A DNA stretch of 26,893 bases. Source: Hyphomicrobiales bacterium (GTDB lineage Bacteria; Pseudomonadota; Alphaproteobacteria; Rhizobiales; Xanthobacteraceae). The DNA lies in contig JAHFPO010000010.1 in the NCBI GenBank assembly GCA_023266695.1, forward strand, positions 1 to 26,893. Reading direction: 5' to 3'. The notes beneath the pieces were generated by a model. That model saw only the letters and a list, made by a program, of their open reading frames with translations, was not told the DNA's origin and did no database searches. This document shows, in pieces, positions 1 to 7,662 of this stretch. Positions within the stretch are counted from its first letter, which is position 1. Each line of letters starts with the position of its first letter. Both the position numbers and the translations under genes were made by a program.

Positions 1-275
1 TCGAGCGCCGGCAGTTGCTCGCGGTGAACGAACAGGGAAACGTTCGTCAGCCGCCCGGCAGCGCCGCGATCCGCGATCCCTTCGAGCCGTGCGATCAGAT
101 GATCTTTCGCCGGCCTGAGCGAGAGGATGTGGAAGCTTTGCCTCCCCACCTCGTCCTCGAGCGGTCCCAACGAGCGCAAGGCGAGCGGATCGTCGGTGAA
201 GGCAAAGAGCCGCACTTCGCCGCCGAGCCCGTGGGCGGCGCCGATCTTGGCCACGCAGATTCGATCCGATGCCAT
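1..275 (-). CDS. rimM: Ribosome maturation factor RimM (partial, 3' end beyond window)
   Basis: RimM binds ribosomal protein S19 and assists late maturation of the 30S head domain in the cytoplasm. The visible 91 residues begin MASDRICVAKIGAAHGLGGE; the stretch VAKIGAAHGLGGEVRLFAFTD is the family's hallmark N-terminal sequence, with an arginine/phenylalanine strand followed by the TDDP turn. It forms the first beta-barrel (RimM N domain); the PRC-barrel C-terminal half lies before base 1. The ATG at 275-273 is 18 nt after the rpsP stop, and rpsP-rimM (usually followed by trmD and rplS) is a standard bacterial operon, so co-transcription from the ffh side is expected. No stop codon is seen before the window edge, so this is truncation by the window and not a broken gene. 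Confidence 0.93.
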   Translation of the reverse strand, partial: MASDRICVAKIGAAHGLGGEVRLFAFTDDPLALRSLGPLEDEVGRQSFHILSLRPAKDHLIARLEGIADRGAAGRLTNVSLFVHREQLPAL

Positions 276-293
276 CGCTCGCCGATCTCAAGG

Positions 294-647
294 TCAGCTG
301 GCGGCGGCCTCGCCGGCCGCAGCCGCCGCGGCCGTGGCCGCCTCGTCTTTCTTCAGTTTAGGCTTCGCCTTCTGCGGATTGTTGCGCGGCTTGCGTTTCA
401 TCAGGCCGGCGGCATCGAGGAAGCGCATCACGCGGTCGGTCGGCTGCGCGCCTTTCGAGAGCCAATGCTTGACCCGTTCGAGGTCGAGGCTGACGCGCTC
501 CTTGGAGTCCTTCGGCAATAGCGGATTATAGGTGCCGAGCTTCTCGATGAAGCGGCCGTCGCGGGGAAAGCGCGAGTCGGCGACGACCACGCGGAATTGC
601 GGACGCTTCTTCGCCCCCGCACGGGCAAGACGGATTTTCAGGGCCAT
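294..647 (-). CDS. rpsP: 30S ribosomal protein S16
   Basis: S16 is a small-subunit protein that binds 16S rRNA early and stabilises the 5' and central domains. The 117 residues open with MALKIRLARAGAKKRPQFRV and continue through VVADSRFPRDGRFIEKLGTYNP, the S16 signature region; GAQPTDRVMRFLDAAG is the usual C-terminal helix of the core. The Escherichia coli protein has 82 residues; the extra length here is a Lys-rich then Ala-rich tail (about residues 83-117), a form common in alphaproteobacteria and probably disordered. A ribosome-binding site AGGAAA lies just upstream of the ATG at 647. The gene is 26 nt downstream of ffh and 18 nt upstream of rimM on the same strand, consistent with one operon. 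Confidence 0.97.
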   Translation of the reverse strand: MALKIRLARAGAKKRPQFRVVVADSRFPRDGRFIEKLGTYNPLLPKDSKERVSLDLERVKHWLSKGAQPTDRVMRFLDAAGLMKRKPRNNPQKAKPKLKKDEAATAAAAAAGEAAAS

Positions 648-673
648 TCTGTTTCCTTTCGTGGATGAGCTCG

Positions 674-2173
674 TTACTTCTTCTTTCCCAAATTCTTCGG
701 ATCGAGAGGGAGCGCTCCGCCGAGTCCCGGCAATTTCCCGCCGAGGCCCGGCAAATTCGGCGCCACGCCGCCGGCGAGATGGGGCAGCTTCTCCGCCATC
801 TGGCGGATCGCATCGGGGCTGGGCGCCGGACCCAGGCCGAAGAGGTTGCCGAGGCCGCCGAGCGCGCCGCGCTTGCCGCCGGCCATGCCCTTCATCATGT
901 CCGCCATCTGGCGGTGCATCTTGAGCAACCGGTTGATCTCTTCGACCTTGGTGCCGGAGCCCGCCGCGATCCGTTTCTTGCGCGAAGCCTTGAGGAGATC
1001 GGGATTGCGACGCTCGGCGCGGGTCATGGAATCGATGATCGCCTTCTGGCGCTTGACCACCTTGTCGTCGAGATTGGCGGCGGCGATTTGATCCTTCATC
1101 TTGGCGACGCCCGGCAGCATGCCGAGCATGCCGCCGATGCCGCCGATCTTCTCCATCTGGGCGAGCTGCTCGCGCAGATCCGCGAGATCAAAAGCGCCCT
1201 TGCGCATTTTCTCGGCGGCGGCCTTCGCCTTCTCGACGTCGATCGTCTCCGCCGCCTTCTCCACCAGCGCGATCACGTCGCCCATGCCGAGGATGCGGCC
1301 GGCGATGCGGCGTGGATCGAAATCCTCCAGCGCGTCCAGTTTCTCGCCGGTGCCGATGAGCTTGATCGGCTTGCCGGTGACCGCGCGCATGGAGAGGGCC
1401 GCGCCGCCGCGGCCGTCGCCATCGACGCGGGTGAGCACGATGCCGGTGAGGCCTAGGCGCTGATCGAAGGCGCGGGCGGTCGCGACCGCGTCCTGACCGG
1501 TGAGCGCGTCGGCGACGAGCAGGATTTCATGCGGCCTGGTCGCGTCCTTGATCTCCGCGAGCTCGTTCATCAAGGCTTCGTCGATGGTAGTGCGGCCGGC
1601 GCTGTCGAGAATCACCACATCGTGGCCGCCGAGGCGGGCCGCTTCGAGCGCGCGCTTGGCGATCCCCGCCGCCGATTGGCCGGCGACGATCGGCAGCGTC
1701 TCCACTTTGATCTCCTTGCCCAGCACCGCGAGCTGCTCCATCGCCGCCGGGCGGCGGGTGTCGAGCGAGGCCATCAGCGCCTTCTTCTTCATCCGCTCGG
1801 TAAGCCGCTTGGCGATCTTGGCGGCGGTGGTGGTCTTGCCCGAGCCTTGCAGGCCTACGAGGAGCAGCGGCACCGGCGCCGGCGCTTCGAGATCGACCGG
1901 CCGCGCGTCGGAGCCAAGCACCGCGACGAGCTCGTCGTGCACGATCTTCACCACCATCTGGCCGGGGGTGACCGAACGGATTACTTCGACGCCGACCGCG
2001 CGCTCGCGCACGCGCTCGACGAATCCGCGCGCGACCTCGAGCGCTACGTCGGCTTCGAGCAGCACCTTCCTCACCTCGCGGAGCGCTTCCGCCACGTCGC
2101 TCTCGGTGAGCGCGCCGCGCTTGGTGAGGCGCTCCAGAATGCCGCCGAGGCGGCTGGTCAGGGTGTCGAACAT
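674..2173 (-). CDS. ffh: Signal recognition particle protein Ffh (SRP54)
   Basis: Ffh binds 4.5S RNA and signal sequences of nascent inner-membrane proteins and delivers ribosomes to FtsY. The 499 residues show the N domain (about 1-90), then the G domain: P-loop GLQGSGKT at 107-114, DTRRPAAMEQL at 138-148, DSAGRT at 190-195, and TRVDGDGRGG at 248-257 (alphaproteobacterial variant of TKxDGxAKGG). From about 325 the methionine-rich M domain follows, with SRKKRIAAGSG and HRQMADMMKGMAGGK, the RNA- and signal-peptide-binding surface. A glycine/proline-rich tail ends in GKKK. GAGGAAAG precedes the start codon. It is the first gene of the minus-strand ffh-rpsP-rimM set, divergent from dapF. Its receptor ftsY lies 2.4 kb away on the other strand. 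Confidence 0.98.
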   Translation of the reverse strand: MFDTLTSRLGGILERLTKRGALTESDVAEALREVRKVLLEADVALEVARGFVERVRERAVGVEVIRSVTPGQMVVKIVHDELVAVLGSDARPVDLEAPAPVPLLLVGLQGSGKTTTAAKIAKRLTERMKKKALMASLDTRRPAAMEQLAVLGKEIKVETLPIVAGQSAAGIAKRALEAARLGGHDVVILDSAGRTTIDEALMNELAEIKDATRPHEILLVADALTGQDAVATARAFDQRLGLTGIVLTRVDGDGRGGAALSMRAVTGKPIKLIGTGEKLDALEDFDPRRIAGRILGMGDVIALVEKAAETIDVEKAKAAAEKMRKGAFDLADLREQLAQMEKIGGIGGMLGMLPGVAKMKDQIAAANLDDKVVKRQKAIIDSMTRAERRNPDLLKASRKKRIAAGSGTKVEEINRLLKMHRQMADMMKGMAGGKRGALGGLGNLFGLGPAPSPDAIRQMAEKLPHLAGGVAPNLPGLGGKLPGLGGALPLDPKNLGKKK

Positions 2174-2350
2174 CGAACTTTTTCTTTCCTCACACGCTCA
2201 ACGCCAAACGCGCCCGAGGGCGCAACGCGCTGTCGGGCGGTGACCTCCGGGCTCTCGGTTCATTTGGCCCGGTCGGCCGCGAGGTTTGCTCGTCGGTCGA
2301 AAGTGCCGGACGACTACGCTCCATGCCTACTCAAGTCAAGAATGCCGGAC

Positions 2351-2380
2351 TCGCAAACGACCCCCGGTTCGCCTTATAAG
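2351..2380 (+). promoter_or_regulatory. Candidate dapF promoter in the ffh-dapF divergent gap
   Basis: Within the 231-bp gap between ffh and dapF a good -10 hexamer TATAAG occurs at 2375-2380; the -35 partner is weak (TCGCAA at 2351-2356, 18-bp spacer). A start near 2387 would leave a short leader and would exclude the in-frame ATG at 2342, favouring the dapF start at 2405. On the opposite strand TTGACT (2339-2334) is a possible -35 for ffh, but the hexamer 17 bp downstream (TAGTCG) is a poor -10. Nothing else is recognised in the gap. Confidence 0.3.
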
Positions 2381-2404
2381 TCGCCGAAATCCGACGGATT
2401 TCCG

Positions 2405-3283
2405 ATGAGCGCGCTCGCCCACCGCCCCTTCGTCAAGATGAACGGCCTCGGCAACGAGATCCTCGTCCTCGACCTGCGTGCCGATCCGGTGCCGGTGAAA
2501 GCCGCGGAAGTGCGCGCCATCGCGCGGCCGGGGGCGCTCTCCTTCGACCAGCTGATGGCGCTCTATCCGCCGCGCACGGCCGGCACCGAGGCATTCGTGC
2601 GCATCTACAATTCCGACGGCTCGGAGGCGAACGCTTGCGGCAACGGCATGCGCTGCATCGCCGTGCTCGGTGCGCGCGCGAGCGGCAAGAAGACGTTCAA
2701 TTTCGAGACCATCGCCGGGCTCGTGGCCTGCCGGATCGGAGATCGGCCCGATTGGGTCACCGTCGACATGGGCGCGCCGCGTTTCCGCTGGAACGAAATC
2801 CCGCTCGCCGAGGAATTCCAGGACACTCGCGCGATCGAATTGCAGATCGGGCCGATCGACAAGCCGGTGCTGCATTCGCCGTCGGTGGTGAACGTCGGCA
2901 ATCCGCACGCGATCTTCTGGGTCGATGACGTCGATGCTTACGATCTAGCCCGCTTCGGGCCGCTCCTGGAAAATCATCCGATCTTTCCCGAGCGCGCCAA
3001 TATCTCGTTGGTCGAGGTGCACAAGCCCGATCATCTGGTGGTGCGCACCTGGGAACGCGGCGCCGGGCTGACGCGCGCATGCGGATCGGCCGCCTGCGCC
3101 GCCGCCGTCGCCGCCGCACGCCTGAAGCGCGTCGGCCGCAGCGTGCGGGTGACGCTGCCGGGCGGCGACCTTAAGGTCGAATGGCGGGCGTCGGACGATC
3201 ACGTGCTGATGACCGGGCCAGTCGAGACCGAGTTCGAGGGCCGGCTCGATCCGGAAATCCTCGCCGCCGCGGACGCGGCCTGA
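2405..3283 (+). CDS. dapF: Diaminopimelate epimerase
   Basis: DapF interconverts LL- and meso-diaminopimelate, the penultimate step of lysine synthesis and the source of meso-DAP for peptidoglycan. It is a PLP-independent racemase using two cysteines. Both are visible: Cys78 in SEANACGNGMRC and Cys226 in GAGLTRACGSAACA. The N-terminal FVKMNGLGNEILVLDL and the substrate-binding VVNVGNPHAIFW (about 161-172) are family motifs. From the ATG at 2405 the protein has 292 residues, slightly above the usual 275-285. An in-frame ATG at 2342 would add 21 residues without family resemblance and lies upstream of the likely -10 element, so it is not preferred. The frame stays open far upstream, but that part is antisense to ffh. 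mtaB starts 9 nt after the stop, indicating an operon. Confidence 0.95.
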   Translation: MSALAHRPFVKMNGLGNEILVLDLRADPVPVKAAEVRAIARPGALSFDQLMALYPPRTAGTEAFVRIYNSDGSEANACGNGMRCIAVLGARASGKKTFNFETIAGLVACRIGDRPDWVTVDMGAPRFRWNEIPLAEEFQDTRAIELQIGPIDKPVLHSPSVVNVGNPHAIFWVDDVDAYDLARFGPLLENHPIFPERANISLVEVHKPDHLVVRTWERGAGLTRACGSAACAAAVAAARLKRVGRSVRVTLPGGDLKVEWRASDDHVLMTGPVETEFEGRLDPEILAAADAA

Positions 3284-3292
3284 GAAACCATC

Positions 3293-4552
3293 ATGTCCGT
3301 CGAGGTTGTCACCTTCGGTTGCCGGCTGAACGCCGCCGAGTCCGAGCTCGTGCGCCGGCACGCGGAGACCGCGGGGCTCGCGAACGCCGTCATCATCAAC
3401 AGCTGCGCGGTGACGGCGGAAGCCGTGCGCCAAGCGCGCCAGACCATCCGCAAGATCAAGCGCGCGCGGCCGGCCGCGCGCATCGTCGTCACCGGCTGCG
3501 CCGCCCAGACCGAGCCCGGGACTTTCGCCGCGATGGACGAGGTCGACCGCGTGCTCGGTAACGGCGCGAAGACCGCGCCGGAAACCTGGCTCGCGGCCAG
3601 GCGTGCGCTCGATTTCGGCGTCGGCGCCGAGGAAAAGGTGCTGGTCGACGATCTCGCCTCGGTGCGCGAGACCGCGCTCCATCTCGTCGACGGCTTCGAG
3701 GGCCGCGTGCGCGCCTTCGTGCAGGTGCAGAACGGCTGCGATCACCGCTGCACCTTCTGCATCATTCCCTATGGCCGCGGGCCCTCACGCTCGGTGGCGA
3801 TGGGCGAGGTGGTCGGCCAAGTGCGCCGTCTCGCCGAGAACGGCTATCGCGAGATCGTGCTCACCGGCGTCGATTTGACCGCCTGGGGCGCCGACCTTCC
3901 CGGCGCGCCGCGCCTCGGCGCGCTGGTGCGCGCGATCCTGCGCCATGTGCCGGAACTCGCGCGCCTGCGGCTTTCCTCGCTCGATCCGGTCGAGGTCGAT
4001 CGCGACCTTCTCCGCGCCCTCGCGGAAGAGGAGCGGCTGATGCCGCATCTCCATCTTTCGCTGCAGGCGGGCGATGATCTGGTGCTGAAGCGCATGAAGC
4101 GCCGGCATCTACGCGGCGATGCGATCGAATTCTGTCAACAGGCGCGGCGAATGCGCCCCGACCTCGTGCTCGGCGCCGATCTCATCGCCGGCTTCCCGAC
4201 CGAGACCGAGGCGCAATTCAGGAATACGCTCGCCCTCGTCGACGATTGCGGCCTCGCTTTCCTGCACGTTTTCCCGTTCTCGCCGCGCGAGCGCACGCCC
4301 GCCGCGAAGATGCCGCAGGTCGCGCGCGCGATCGTGAAGGAGCGCGCCCGCCGCCTGCGCGAGAAGGGCGAGTTGGCACTCCGCCGCCATCTCGCCGCCG
4401 AAATCGGCCATCGCCGGCGCGTGCTCGCCGAAGGCGCGGAGGGGAGGAGCGAGCATTACACGCGGGTCATGCTCGCCCGCGCCGCCGCGCCCGGCGCCAT
4501 CCTCGACCTTCTCATCACCGGCCACGACGGCCGGCGGCTCCTCGCCGCATGA
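3293..4552 (+). CDS. mtaB: tRNA t6A37 methylthiotransferase MtaB
   Basis: MtaB is a radical-SAM enzyme that adds a methylthio group to N6-threonylcarbamoyladenosine at position 37 of ANN-decoding tRNAs. The 419 residues show the N-terminal methylthiotransferase domain with three cluster cysteines (TFGCRLNAAESE Cys10, INSCAV Cys38, VVTGCAAQ Cys69). The radical-SAM motif CDHRCTFC follows (Cys149, 153, 156) in GCDHRCTFCIIPYGRGPSRS. The HLSLQAGDD and GADLIAGFPTETE segments complete the barrel. The C-terminus (about 370-419) is a short, divergent TRAM-like region. The TFGCRLN start and the PYGRGPSRS loop favour MtaB over MiaB or RimO. It sits 9 nt after dapF and its stop overlaps the ftsY start as ATGA (4549-4552), so translation is probably coupled. 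Confidence 0.93.
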   Translation: MSVEVVTFGCRLNAAESELVRRHAETAGLANAVIINSCAVTAEAVRQARQTIRKIKRARPAARIVVTGCAAQTEPGTFAAMDEVDRVLGNGAKTAPETWLAARRALDFGVGAEEKVLVDDLASVRETALHLVDGFEGRVRAFVQVQNGCDHRCTFCIIPYGRGPSRSVAMGEVVGQVRRLAENGYREIVLTGVDLTAWGADLPGAPRLGALVRAILRHVPELARLRLSSLDPVEVDRDLLRALAEEERLMPHLHLSLQAGDDLVLKRMKRRHLRGDAIEFCQQARRMRPDLVLGADLIAGFPTETEAQFRNTLALVDDCGLAFLHVFPFSPRERTPAAKMPQVARAIVKERARRLREKGELALRRHLAAEIGHRRRVLAEGAEGRSEHYTRVMLARAAAPGAILDLLITGHDGRRLLAA

Positions 4553-5493
4553 GCAAGGATGCGCCGCGCGCCGGTCTGTGGCGCCGGCTTGCGAGCGGCC
4601 TTGCCCGCACCGCCTCCAAGCTCGGCGATGGCTTGGCGGCGCTCTCCCACCGCAAACTCGACGCCGAAACGCTCGCGGCGATCGAGGATCTGCTGATCGA
4701 AGCCGATCTTGGAGTCGAGACGGCGGCGTTGATCGTCGCGGCGGTCGGCAAAGCCAGGCACGACCGGGAAATGGGCGGCGACGAGATCAAGGCGCTCATC
4801 GCCGCCGAAATCGAGAAGATTCTCGCGCCGGTCGCGAAACCCTTCACGATCGATCCCGCCAGGAAGCCCTTCGTCGTGCTGATCGCGGGCGTCAACGGCT
4901 CGGGCAAGACCACCACCATCGGCAAGCTCGCGGCGCGCTTTTCCTCCGAGGGCCGCAAGATCGTGCTCGCCGCGGCGGATACTTTCCGCGCGGCGGCGAT
5001 CGAGCAGCTGGCGAAATGGGGCGAACGCGCGGGCGCGAGCGTCATCGCGCGCGAGCCCGGCGCCGACCCGGCCGGCGTCGCCTATGAGGCACTGGAGCGC
5101 GCCCGCGCCGGGGAGGCGGATATTCTTCTCGTCGACACCGCCGGCCGCCTGCAGAACAAGGCGGCCTTGATGGCCGAGCTCGAGAAGATCGCCCGGGTGG
5201 TGAAGAAGCTCGATGACGGCGCACCCCATGCCGTGTTGCTGGTGCTCGATGCCACCGTCGGCCAGAACGCCCTCGGCCAGGTCGAGATCTTCGCCAAGAT
5301 CGCGGGCGTCACCGGCCTCGTGATGACCAAGCTCGACGGCACCGCCAAGGGCGGCATCCTGGTCGCGGTCGCCGCGCGCTTCGGCCTGCCGGTGCATTTC
5401 ATCGGCATCGGCGAGGGGGTGGACGATCTGGCGCCGTTCGATGCCGGCAGCTTCGCCCGCGCGCTCGTCGGCCTCGCAGACGATCCCGCTTGA
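4549..5493 (+). CDS. ftsY: Signal recognition particle receptor FtsY
   Basis: FtsY is the membrane-associated SRP receptor GTPase that docks Ffh-ribosome complexes at the Sec translocon. The 314 residues have a compact NG domain: N-domain helices at about 15-95, P-loop GVNGSGKT at 114-121, DTFRAAAIEQL at 144-154, DTAGR at 196-200, TKLDGTAKGG at 260-269, and the closing FIGIGEGVDDLAPFD. The long acidic A domain of Escherichia coli FtsY is absent; only a short basic amphipathic N-terminus (WRRLASGLARTASKL) remains, which could serve as the lipid-binding helix. The start was set at the ATG of the 4-nt overlap with mtaB; the frame is open further upstream, but that part encodes only a shadow of mtaB. 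yciB follows 31 nt downstream. Confidence 0.97.
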   Translation: MSKDAPRAGLWRRLASGLARTASKLGDGLAALSHRKLDAETLAAIEDLLIEADLGVETAALIVAAVGKARHDREMGGDEIKALIAAEIEKILAPVAKPFTIDPARKPFVVLIAGVNGSGKTTTIGKLAARFSSEGRKIVLAAADTFRAAAIEQLAKWGERAGASVIAREPGADPAGVAYEALERARAGEADILLVDTAGRLQNKAALMAELEKIARVVKKLDDGAPHAVLLVLDATVGQNALGQVEIFAKIAGVTGLVMTKLDGTAKGGILVAVAARFGLPVHFIGIGEGVDDLAPFDAGSFARALVGLADDPA

Positions 5494-5524
5494 TCGCATC
5501 CGGATGAAAGGGCATCAACGGTCC

Positions 5525-6112
5525 ATGACCACGCCCGCCAAGGCCGCCGAACGCACCGAACTCGGTCCGCTCCTGAAGTTCGCGCTCGACCTCGGCCCCT
5601 TGATCCTGTTTTTTCTCGCCAATGCGTACTACAAGATCTTCGTCGCCACCGGCGTGTTCATGGCGGCGACGATCGTGTCGCTCGTTGTCACCTACGCACT
5701 GACGCGCCGGATCGCGGTCATGCCATTGGTCACCGCGGGGGTGGTGATGATCTTCGGCGGGCTCACGCTGTGGCTGCACGACGAAGTCTTCATCAAGCTC
5801 AAGCCGACCATCATCTACGCCTCGTTCGCCGCGGTCCTGCTCGGCGGCCTCGCGATCGGGCGCTCGTTTCTCGCGCTCGTGCTCGACAGCCTGTTCCAGC
5901 TCTCCGAAGAGGGCTGGCGCAAGCTCACGCTGCGCTGGGGTATTTTCTTCATCGCCATGGCGATCTTGAACGAGATCATCTGGCGCTCGGTCTCGACCGA
6001 TACCTGGGTCGCGTTCAAGACTTTCGGCTTCCTGCCGATCACGATCGCGTTCGCGCTCGCGCAGGCGCCGCTGATTTCCCGTCACGCGGTAAGCGATAAA
6101 CCGGGCGCTTGA
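5525..6112 (+). CDS. yciB: Intracellular septation protein A / YciB family membrane protein
   Basis: This inner-membrane protein belongs to the YciB/IspA (septation protein A) family, linked in enterics and Shigella to cell-envelope synthesis and division; its molecular activity is not settled. The 195 residues contain five or six hydrophobic segments (about 21-39, 41-59, 66-84, 95-111, 128-146 and 161-181). Family motifs are ALDLGPLILFF near the N-terminus, KLKPTIIYASFAAVLLGG in the middle, and NEIIW...WVAFKTFG near the end. The ATG at 5525 gives the usual N-terminus; an in-frame ATG at 5504 would add seven residues and has no better ribosome-binding site. It is the last gene of dapF-mtaB-ftsY-yciB and ends only 6 nt from the convergent ccmG stop, with no terminator between them. 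Confidence 0.93.
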   Translation: MTTPAKAAERTELGPLLKFALDLGPLILFFLANAYYKIFVATGVFMAATIVSLVVTYALTRRIAVMPLVTAGVVMIFGGLTLWLHDEVFIKLKPTIIYASFAAVLLGGLAIGRSFLALVLDSLFQLSEEGWRKLTLRWGIFFIAMAILNEIIWRSVSTDTWVAFKTFGFLPITIAFALAQAPLISRHAVSDKPGA

Positions 6113-6118
6113 ACCGCC

Positions 6119-6700
6119 TCAGCCGGCGAGCGCTTTCTCGATCTCGGCCAGGAGCAAAGCGAACGCCTGTTCGTTGATCGGGCCGATCTGCTTGTAGGCG
6201 ATCTTGCCGTCGCGGCCGATGAGGAAGGTCTCCGGCACCCCATAGACGCCCCACTCGATCGCCGCCCGCCCGTCTCGATCGACGCCGACGGCGGCGAAGG
6301 GATTGCCGTAACGGCCGAGGAAGCGCCGCGCGTTCTCGGCCGAGTCCTTGTAATTGATGCCGAGGAGGGTGAAGCGGCGGTCGCGGGCGAGCTTTTCGAG
6401 ATAGGGATGCTCGTCGCGGCAGGGCACGCACCAGGACGCCCACACATTGACGAGCGTGACGCGCCCGGTGAAGGCGGCGGGATCGAGGCCCGGCACCGGC
6501 CGGCCTTCATGCACCAGTCCTTCGAGCGGCGGCAATGCGAGCGCGGGCGCCGGCTTGCCGATCAGCGCCGAGGGCAGGCGCGATGGATCGCCCGATCCGA
6601 GGCGCAGGAAGAACAGCGCGGCAAGTGCCGCGAACGCCAGCAAGGGCAGCGCGACGAGAAGGTTCCGCCGCGAGGTCGCGGGTTTTTCGAGGGCGTTCAT
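6119..6700 (-). CDS. ccmG: Thiol:disulfide interchange protein CcmG/DsbE
   Basis: CcmG is a membrane-tethered periplasmic thioredoxin that keeps apocytochrome c and CcmH thiols reduced for heme ligation. The 193 residues have a basic N-terminus followed by a single uncleaved membrane anchor (about 13-33, LLVALPLLAFAALAALFFLRL), then the thioredoxin-like domain. The redox motif is WCVPC (90-94) within NVWASWCVPCRDEHPYLEKL, and the cis-proline loop is GVYGVPETFLIG. The family sequence GKPAPALALPPLEG precedes the fold. The ATG at 6700-6698 overlaps the ccmD stop as ATGA, and the ORF is open upstream only through ccmD's antisense-like frame. It is the last gene of the ccmABCD-ccmG run, facing yciB tail to tail with a 6-nt gap. 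Confidence 0.95.
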   Translation of the reverse strand: MNALEKPATSRRNLLVALPLLAFAALAALFFLRLGSGDPSRLPSALIGKPAPALALPPLEGLVHEGRPVPGLDPAAFTGRVTLVNVWASWCVPCRDEHPYLEKLARDRRFTLLGINYKDSAENARRFLGRYGNPFAAVGVDRDGRAAIEWGVYGVPETFLIGRDGKIAYKQIGPINEQAFALLLAEIEKALAG

Positions 6701-6873
6701 GTCCCGTCCGCTCTCGGCCCCGAGCGACGGCCGATTCCGCGCGCCTCGAGCGCGGCGAGCGCGCGCCGCTGCGCCCGGTGATCGAGCAGCACCCACAGCA
6801 CGAGCAAGCCGAGGATGATCGCCGCCGCCCCATAGGCGGCGAGGATAAATCCGGCGTGAGCGCCAAAATCCAT
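6697..6873 (-). CDS. ccmD: Heme exporter protein CcmD (58 aa)
   Basis: CcmD is a tiny single-span membrane protein that stabilises the CcmABC-CcmE complex and helps release holo-CcmE. I found it by translating the 179-bp gap between ccmC and ccmG. The peptide starts MDFGAHAGFILAAYGAAAII, continues with LGLLVLWVLLDHRAQRRALA and ends in an Arg/Gly-rich tail, SGPRADGT. One transmembrane helix (about 8-30) is followed by a basic helix, the standard CcmD layout, and the G-H-x-x-F-I-x-x-A-Y/W pattern is typical. Only 3 nt separate it from the ccmC stop, and its TGA overlaps the ccmG ATG. At 58 residues it is easily missed by gene callers with a length cutoff. Confidence 0.9.
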   Translation of the reverse strand: MDFGAHAGFILAAYGAAAIILGLLVLWVLLDHRAQRRALAALEARGIGRRSGPRADGT

Positions 6874-6876
6874 GGT

Positions 6877-7611
6877 TCAGCGCGCCTCGACGTCGGCCGC
6901 GGCGATGAGGCGCAAGCTGCGCACGCGGCGGCGCAGGATTTCGTTGCGCATGGCGGCGAGATGGAGCGCGAGAAACAGCGCGCCGAATCCCGCGGCGGTG
7001 ATCACAAGCGGCGTGAGCAGGGCCGGATGGATGGTCGGCCCGCCGGCCCGAAACACCGAGGCGGGCTGGTGCAAGGTGTTCCACCAGTCGACCGAGAATT
7101 TGATGATCGGCACGTTGAGAAAGCCGACGAGGGTCAAGATCGCGACCGCGCGCCCGGCCTGGCCAGGATCCTCGATCGCCCGCCACAGCGCGAGGATGCC
7201 GAGATAAATGAGAAACAGCACCAGCACCGAGGTGAGACGGGCGTCCCACACCCAATAGGCGCCCCACATCGGTCTCCCCCACAGCGCGCCGGTGACGAGG
7301 CATAGAAGACAGAAGGCGGCGCCGATGGGGGCCGCCGCTTTGGCCGCGACATCGGCGAGCGGATGGCGCCACACCAGGGTGCCGAGCGTGGAGATCGCCA
7401 TCAGGCTATAGGCGCCGAGCGCGATCCAGGCCGCCGGCACATGGATGAACATGATCCGCACCGTCTCGCCCTGCTGATAATCGGGCGGCGCGCGGAAGCC
7501 GAGTACGAGACCAAGCGCCAACAGCACCGCCGCGATCAGCGCGAGCGTTGGTATGAACGCGCGCGCCAAGGCGAGGAACCGGTGCGGATTGGCGAGATCG
7601 AGGAGAGCCAT
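6877..7611 (-). CDS. ccmC: Heme exporter membrane protein CcmC
   Basis: CcmC binds heme at the periplasmic face and transfers it to the chaperone CcmE in system I cytochrome c maturation. The 244 residues form six transmembrane helices. The tryptophan-rich WWD-type motif is WGRPMWGAYWVWDARLTS (about 111-128), and the two candidate axial histidines are His57 (MFIHVPAAW) and His181 (NTLHQPAS), at the spacing known for the family. The start at 7611 (MALLDLANPHRF) is preceded by AGAAGGA; an in-frame codon at 7647 would add 12 polar residues and overlap the ccmB end, so it was rejected. It lies 51 nt after ccmB and 3 nt before ccmD. Confidence 0.95.
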   Translation of the reverse strand: MALLDLANPHRFLALARAFIPTLALIAAVLLALGLVLGFRAPPDYQQGETVRIMFIHVPAAWIALGAYSLMAISTLGTLVWRHPLADVAAKAAAPIGAAFCLLCLVTGALWGRPMWGAYWVWDARLTSVLVLFLIYLGILALWRAIEDPGQAGRAVAILTLVGFLNVPIIKFSVDWWNTLHQPASVFRAGGPTIHPALLTPLVITAAGFGALFLALHLAAMRNEILRRRVRSLRLIAAADVEAR

Positions 7612-7662
7612 CGGGGTCCTTCTAGTCTCCGGTTCCACCCGCCGCAATGCGGGGGGCGTGCC

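Noticed and set aside
1529..2404. Upstream extension of the dapF frame
   Set aside because: The frame is open to 1529, but this part is antisense to ffh and shows no similarity to DapF; the conserved protein starts at about 2405.
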